50,506 bases of DNA from Gemmatimonas sp. GTDB lineage: Bacteria; Krumholzibacteriota; Krumholzibacteriia; LZORAL124-64-63. How positions within the stretch are numbered: position 1 is the first letter of the stretch; the number at the start of each line of letters is the position of its first letter. The translations under genes were made by a program, and so were the position numbers. Positions 47,701 to 50,506 of the stretch are shown here, in pieces. The stretch lies in contig PNOJ01000007.1 of assembly GCA_013824755.1 (NCBI GenBank), positions 1 through 50,506 of the forward strand. The letters are read 5' to 3'. The notes beneath the pieces are model-generated. The model worked only from the letters and a program-made list of their open reading frames with translations, made no database searches and was not told where the DNA came from.

Positions 47701-47948
47701 ACCTGCTGGTCCACGTCGAGGACGATCCGGTGCGCCAGGCGGCGCTGCGGGTCTGGCTCGACGGCTGGAGCCGCTGCCTGGCCGAGATCAACTACCTGCG
47801 CACCGGCTACCGCAGCGCCGGGCTGATCGACGCCCACCTGATCACCGACCGGGACATCGCCGAGCGGTCGAGCTACGCCGTGAAGATCGGCGCGATCACC
47901 GACCCGGCCCGCCGGCTCCAGATCGGCGGCGGCGACGCGCCGTCCTGA
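44763..47948 (+). CDS. GAF - PPDK_N ATP-grasp - nucleotidyltransferase fusion
   Basis: 1061 residues from ATG 44763. Residues 10-145 resemble a GAF-type sensor (RSKELDCLYRIEELF start; GEVCVYYTGPCP; FLKEEQRLLKSVADRLAHYV). Residues 150-330 form a helical linker. The ATP-grasp begins at GTGKLGGKGSGLLLADRILA (about 340), with IVRSSSLLEDRFGTSFSGKY near 444 and MGILIQEVVGRKVGRYFLPA. The shared unit appears as GPGRWGSRGDIKLGVSVTY (about 788) and GTHFFQDLVESRIRYL. Residues about 955-1045 are a pol-beta-type nucleotidyltransferase: MYVFGSVKNATAGPASDIDL, i.e. GS-x(9)-SDIDL, with an NYLRTGY segment and IDAHLIT after it. No His domain. A sensor, an ATP-grasp and a nucleotidyltransferase in one chain look regulatory; the target is unknown. 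Confidence 0.86.
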   Translation: MTEARDPTLARLLDSLQERSKELDCLYRIEELFTAQEHTRQEICRGVAEALVAGMQHPAICQAEVACDGFVHRTENGPRTPCHLRAEIVVQEQMSGEVCVYYTGPCPDVGDGPFLKEEQRLLKSVADRLAHYVLFERLRDLRKGRAHVREDGSEEPLWLMPIQMLRESDPHLHQSIARKLLNLLCSMGVDEAHDMLGRVDSVVSAETVSGEVNVPGVVLKRDESVLLSDAPFFMAARHMTDHEILLKVQKWIQDDRAGLFLKILDNPRTTLPELADALRRYHHLVGEGSSLQPSTVTNMRVSLVRRFLTEQLDYIRVAKEFVTVADLRALIDRLIMPVDGTGKLGGKGSGLLLADRILARASGPDRPIGEVHVPRTWYLASDATLEFIAHNDLEDVIEQKYKEIGQVRQEYPNIIQLFKHSPLPPHLRQGLAAALDELGEVPLIVRSSSLLEDRFGTSFSGKYKSLFLPNQGERAERLDALCDAITEIYASVFGPDPVEYRRDRGLLDFSEEMGILIQEVVGRKVGRYFLPAFAGVAFSRNEFRWSPRIRRDDGLIRLVPGLGTRAVDRVGDDYPVLAVPGQPNLRVNVELEEIVRYAPNQIDVIDLERNAFVTLAIPDLLREVGGRYPGLELVFSKLSEGMLQQPRRLMYDPAHDELVATFDGLINGTPFVRHLRNVLVILEEKLGTPVDIEFAHDGEKFYLLQCRPQSHTDDAAPAPIPKDVAVKDVLFTADRHVSNGWMPDVTHVVYVDPDAYAALEDRASMLAVGRAIGDLNKLLPKRCFILMGPGRWGSRGDIKLGVSVTYADISNTSMLVEIARQKGGYLPDLSFGTHFFQDLVESRIRYLPLYPDRDGIVFNEQFLLGARNLLPELLPQHAAIAGTLRVIDVQAESGGRVLRVLLNADLDEALACFVAPGQERGTGADAAAELIGRPGEVWRWRLQMAERIAHDLDAARYGVKAMYVFGSVKNATAGPASDIDLLVHVEDDPVRQAALRVWLDGWSRCLAEINYLRTGYRSAGLIDAHLITDRDIAERSSYAVKIGAITDPARRLQIGGGDAPS

Positions 47949-47952
47949 GCCC

Positions 47953-48795
47953 TCACAGCAGGACGCGTTCGGCCGCCGCGGGCGCGTCGGGGTCGAAGCG
48001 CACCAGGGCCAGCTCGGGGCCGTCGTGGGCGCCGTTGCAGGCCACGGTGACGCCGATCGTCTCGCGCCAGACGCCGGTCAGCCGCGCCGCCTCGTGCACG
48101 TGGCCGTGCAGCGACAGCAACGGGCGCCGCGCCTCCAGGAACCTGCGGATGGCGATGCTCCCGATGTGCACGTCCAGCGGCGCGTGGTCGACCATTCGCC
48201 CGTCCAGGCCGGCGCGGTCCAGGTCGCAGCCGTACGGGGGGCAGTGGAACAGGCAGATCGCCTGCGCGAGGTCAGCGCCGCCCGCCAGCTCCGCCAACTC
48301 CGCCGCGATCGTCGCCAGCCTGAGTTCGCGCTCCTCGCGCGCCACGGTGAGACGGCCCTCATCGGGCGGCACGCAGCCGGGATCCACGAACCGCGACACG
48401 TCGTAGCGCTCCCAGTCCTTGAGCAGGAACGGCGACGGCGGGATGCAGGCGTAGCCCAGCACCAGCCGGTCGCCCCAGGCGAGGCGCCGCCCGTGCGCCT
48501 GGATCCAGAGCCCCTCGTCCTCGCCCGCGGCGAGGGCGGGCAGTTCGGCGGCGGGATCGTCGTTGCCGGGGATCAGGAAGACCGCGGGGTAGGCTGCGCC
48601 CAGGTGCGCGCGCAGGCAGCGGCAGCCGTCGGCCAGCACCTCGGCGACGAAGTCGCCGCCCGCCGCCAGCCGGTGCGGCAGCAGGTCGCCGCCCAGGAAC
48701 AGGCCGGCGGGGCGCTCGGCGGCCGCGGCGTCCCAGAGCTTGCGGTAGCGGTCCGTCCGGCCGTGCAGGTCGGTCGCGAAGTGGCAGAGGCTCAT
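47953..48795 (-). CDS. Calcineurin-like metallophosphoesterase
   Basis: 280 residues from ATG 48795 (GGGAGGTG upstream). Dinuclear-metal phosphoesterase motifs in order: ATDLHG (Asp9, His11), LFLGGDLLP (Asp37), IPGNDD, FHCPPYGCDLD and LHGHVHEAA. Substrate unknown; the family includes cyclic-nucleotide, protein-phosphate and dinucleotide phosphodiesterases. The stop lies 4 nt from the stop of the convergent nucleotidyltransferase-fusion gene, so the two transcripts overlap at their 3' ends. Confidence 0.9.
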   Translation of the reverse strand: MSLCHFATDLHGRTDRYRKLWDAAAAERPAGLFLGGDLLPHRLAAGGDFVAEVLADGCRCLRAHLGAAYPAVFLIPGNDDPAAELPALAAGEDEGLWIQAHGRRLAWGDRLVLGYACIPPSPFLLKDWERYDVSRFVDPGCVPPDEGRLTVAREERELRLATIAAELAELAGGADLAQAICLFHCPPYGCDLDRAGLDGRMVDHAPLDVHIGSIAIRRFLEARRPLLSLHGHVHEAARLTGVWRETIGVTVACNGAHDGPELALVRFDPDAPAAAERVLL

Positions 48796-48944
48796 CGGTC
48801 ACCTCCCGGCTTTCGGCGGCCATGGTGCGCCCCGTGCCGGCGACGCGCAACCACGGATCAACCAGGAGTGGAACAAGCCTGTATCCGGGCCGGAACGGAC
48901 TGCGCGGCATGGGGATCAGCCGGCCCGGCATCAGTGAATAATGT

Positions 48945-49010
48945 TTGCGTCCGCACCGTCGCCACCTAAATTTGTTGGAGTTTCAACAGGTGCAACCGAC
49001 CTCACGGTTG
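48945..49010 (+). promoter_or_regulatory. gdhA promoter region with inverted repeats
   Basis: TTGCGT (48945-48950) and TAAATT (48967-48972), 16 nt apart, form a plausible promoter. Two inverted repeats follow: TGTTG/CAACA (48973-48988) and the perfect 6-bp CAACCG/CGGTTG (48993-49010). They lie at or just after the expected transcription start, a typical operator or leader-hairpin position. The rest of the 249-bp gap is ordinary. Confidence 0.45.
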
Positions 49011-49044
49011 TTCTCGGACGGTCCCTCATCGCGGGAGAGCCGAC

Positions 49045-50403
49045 ATGGCTGAATTCAAGGCTTTCATGGATCAGGTCGTGGCCAAGAACCCCGAGCAGAA
49101 GGAATTCCACCAGGCCGTGCAGGAGGTCGTGGAGTCCCTGTGGCCCGTGCTCGACAAGCGCCCCGAGTACCGCAAGGCCAAGATCATGGAGCGGATCGTG
49201 GAGCCCGAGCGCGTGATCCTGTTCCGCGTGCCCTGGATCGACGACAACGGCGAGGTCCAGGTCAACCGCGGCTTCCGCATCGAGATGAACAGCGCCATCG
49301 GCCCGTACAAGGGCGGCCTGCGCTTCCACCCGAGCGTCAACCTGGGCATCCTGAAGTTCCTCGCCTTCGAGCAGGTCTTCAAGAACGCGCTCACCACGCT
49401 GCCCATGGGCGGCGGCAAGGGCGGCTCGGACTTCGATCCCAAGGGCAAGAGCGACAACGAGGTCATGCACTTCACGCAGAGCTTCATGACCGAGCTGCAG
49501 CGCCACATCGGCCCCGACACCGACGTGCCCGCCGGCGACATCGGCGTGGGCGGCCGCGAGATCGGCTTCATGTTCGGGCAGTACAAGCGCATCCGCAACG
49601 AGTTCACCGGCGTGCTCACGGGCAAGGCCCTGAAGTGGGGCGGCTCGCTGATCCGGCCCGAGGCCACGGGCTACGGCGCCGTGTACTTCGCGCAGGAGAT
49701 GCTCGCGACCCGCAAGCAGGAGCTCAAGGGCAAGGTCTGCCTGGTGTCGGGCTCGGGCAACGTGGCCCAGTACACCGCCGAGAAGATCCTCGATTTCGGC
49801 GGCAAGCCGGTGACCTTCTCCGATTCCGCCGGCTACATCTACGACGAGCAGGGCATCGACCGCGAGAAGCTGGCGTTCGTCATGAACCTGAAGAACGTCA
49901 AGCGCGGCCGGATCAAGGAGTACTGCGACAAGTACCCGAAGGCCGTCTACAAGGCCATCGATCCCAGCGCCGCCTTCAACCCGCTGTGGGACCACAAGGC
50001 CGACTGCGCCTTCCCCAGCGCCACCCAGAACGAGGTCAACGCCAAGGACGCGGCGAACCTGCTGCGCAACGGCGTCTACGTGGTCTCCGAGGGCGCGAAC
50101 ATGCCCACGGTGCCGGCGGGCGTCGAGCAGTTCATCGATGCGAAGATCCTCTACGGCCCCGGCAAGGCCGCCAACGCCGGCGGCGTGGCGACCTCGGGCC
50201 TCGAGATGTCGCAGAACAGCATGCGCCTCTCCTGGAGCCGCGAAGAGGTCGACGCGAAGCTGCACGGCATCATGAAGTCCATCCACAAGAACTGCGTGGA
50301 GACCGCCGAGGCCTTCGGCACTCCGGGCAACTACGTCAACGGCGCCAACATCGCCGGCTTCCTGAAGGTCGCCGACGCCATGATGGACCAGGGAGTCGTG
50401 TAG
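49045..50403 (+). CDS. gdhA: NADP-type hexameric glutamate dehydrogenase
   Basis: 452 residues from ATG 49045 (GGGAGAGCC upstream), the standard length for GdhA. Interconverts glutamate and 2-oxoglutarate + ammonium. All active-site elements are present: SAIGPYKGGLRFHPSVNLGI, FEQVFKNALTTLPMGG, GGGKGGSDFDPKGKSDNE with catalytic Lys125, DTDVPAGDIGVGGREIGFMF, Rossmann VSGSGNVAQYTAEK, and NAGGVATSGLEMSQNSMRLS. The ending VNGANIAGFLKVADAMMDQG is typical of the E. coli-like GDH class. It can assimilate the ammonium made by NrfHA or clear glutamate from lysine breakdown; that link is inference. It contrasts directly with the Glu108 paralogue at 41713. Confidence 0.96.
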   Translation: MAEFKAFMDQVVAKNPEQKEFHQAVQEVVESLWPVLDKRPEYRKAKIMERIVEPERVILFRVPWIDDNGEVQVNRGFRIEMNSAIGPYKGGLRFHPSVNLGILKFLAFEQVFKNALTTLPMGGGKGGSDFDPKGKSDNEVMHFTQSFMTELQRHIGPDTDVPAGDIGVGGREIGFMFGQYKRIRNEFTGVLTGKALKWGGSLIRPEATGYGAVYFAQEMLATRKQELKGKVCLVSGSGNVAQYTAEKILDFGGKPVTFSDSAGYIYDEQGIDREKLAFVMNLKNVKRGRIKEYCDKYPKAVYKAIDPSAAFNPLWDHKADCAFPSATQNEVNAKDAANLLRNGVYVVSEGANMPTVPAGVEQFIDAKILYGPGKAANAGGVATSGLEMSQNSMRLSWSREEVDAKLHGIMKSIHKNCVETAEAFGTPGNYVNGANIAGFLKVADAMMDQGVV

Positions 50404-50419
50404 CGGTCACCGCTGGACC

Positions 50420-50506
50420 ACCCGACCGGCCGGGTCGGGGGACGCGCCCCGGGCACCTCGTGTGCCCGGGGCGCTCGACGTTCGGGGCCCTGCGCCCTCC
50501 TGGCGC
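50420..50506. repeat. Palindromic intergenic repeat, copy 3 (cut by window end)
   Basis: It begins 17 nt after the gdhA stop. A CCCGACC/GGTCGGG hairpin (50420-50438) is followed by GGGGACGCG and the 13-bp hairpin GCGCCCCGGGCAC / GTGCCCGGGGCGC (50444-50474). Next come GCTCGACGTTCGGGGCCC and CCTCCTGGCGC, which align with the reverse complement of copy 2. Compared with copy 2, one T-A pair of the central hairpin is C-G here. The other half lies beyond the window. Confidence 0.8.

Noticed and set aside
38668-47948. Annotating the three ATP-grasp proteins as PEP synthase or pyruvate phosphate dikinase
   Set aside because: All lack the phosphohistidine swivelling domain and the PEP/pyruvate-binding barrel, so neither full reaction is possible with these chains alone.

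Overview
This window is high-GC and densely coded: 38 protein genes, most of them in short operons with 4-8 nt stop/start overlaps, and no tRNA or rRNA gene that I could find. The sequence points to a didermic, free-living bacterium of the FCB type, probably an uncultivated lineage such as Krumholzibacteriota or Eisenbacteria. The reasons are several secreted proteins ending in a PNPFNP-type FlgD/T9SS-like tail, LVIVD and VCBS surface proteins, a DUF6029-like outer-membrane protein and NrfHA. The lineage is inference; the tails are seen directly.

Layout. 1-4.4 kb: an edge-truncated methyltransferase, a DUF2807 protein, a large palindromic repeat, and nrfHA (periplasmic nitrite ammonification) on the minus strand. 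4.5-9.8 kb: two small plus-strand genes, adk coupled to a FIST-domain protein on the minus strand, and a secreted LVIVD propeller. 9.8-13.5 kb: a second repeat copy, an aldo/keto reductase and a ZnuABC-type importer. 13.6-18.9 kb: secreted proteins, including an 863-residue surface selenoprotein interrupted by an in-frame TGA. 19-23.3 kb: ettA, an SGNH-like secreted protein, a 15-residue-repeat protein and an RRM protein. 23.4-26.4 kb: a minus-strand operon of a second Sec-containing thioredoxin-fold protein, a TlpA-like thioredoxin and a DUF6029-like protein. 26.7-34.3 kb: acs, a polysaccharide deacetylase with two GT2 glycosyltransferases, a family-5-like uracil-DNA glycosylase, an esterase, and a DUF4920 plus PepSY-TM pair. 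34.4-47.9 kb: one long plus-strand run that starts with the complete saccharopine route of lysine degradation (LKR, SDH, AASA dehydrogenase). It continues into three PPDK_N-type ATP-grasp proteins and a glutamate-dehydrogenase paralogue that lacks its catalytic lysine. 48-50.5 kb: a metallophosphoesterase, an ordinary gdhA, and a third repeat copy cut by the window end.

Most notable. (1) Two selenoprotein genes that normal annotation would break: UPYC and USSC motifs in thioredoxin folds, each followed by a hairpin at the spacing expected of a bacterial SECIS. (2) The cluster at 38.7-47.9 kb: three ATP-grasp proteins without the swivelling phosphohistidine or PEP-binding domains, two of them with signalling domains (two receivers; GAF plus nucleotidyltransferase), around a GDH with Lys-to-Glu in the active site. 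This is my best candidate for an undescribed system, possibly linking lysine/glutamate flux to regulation. (3) A dispersed palindromic element whose arm sequences differ between copies while pairing is kept. (4) A short C-terminal motif ending [IV]KAx[YFW][RK] on three otherwise different secreted proteins.
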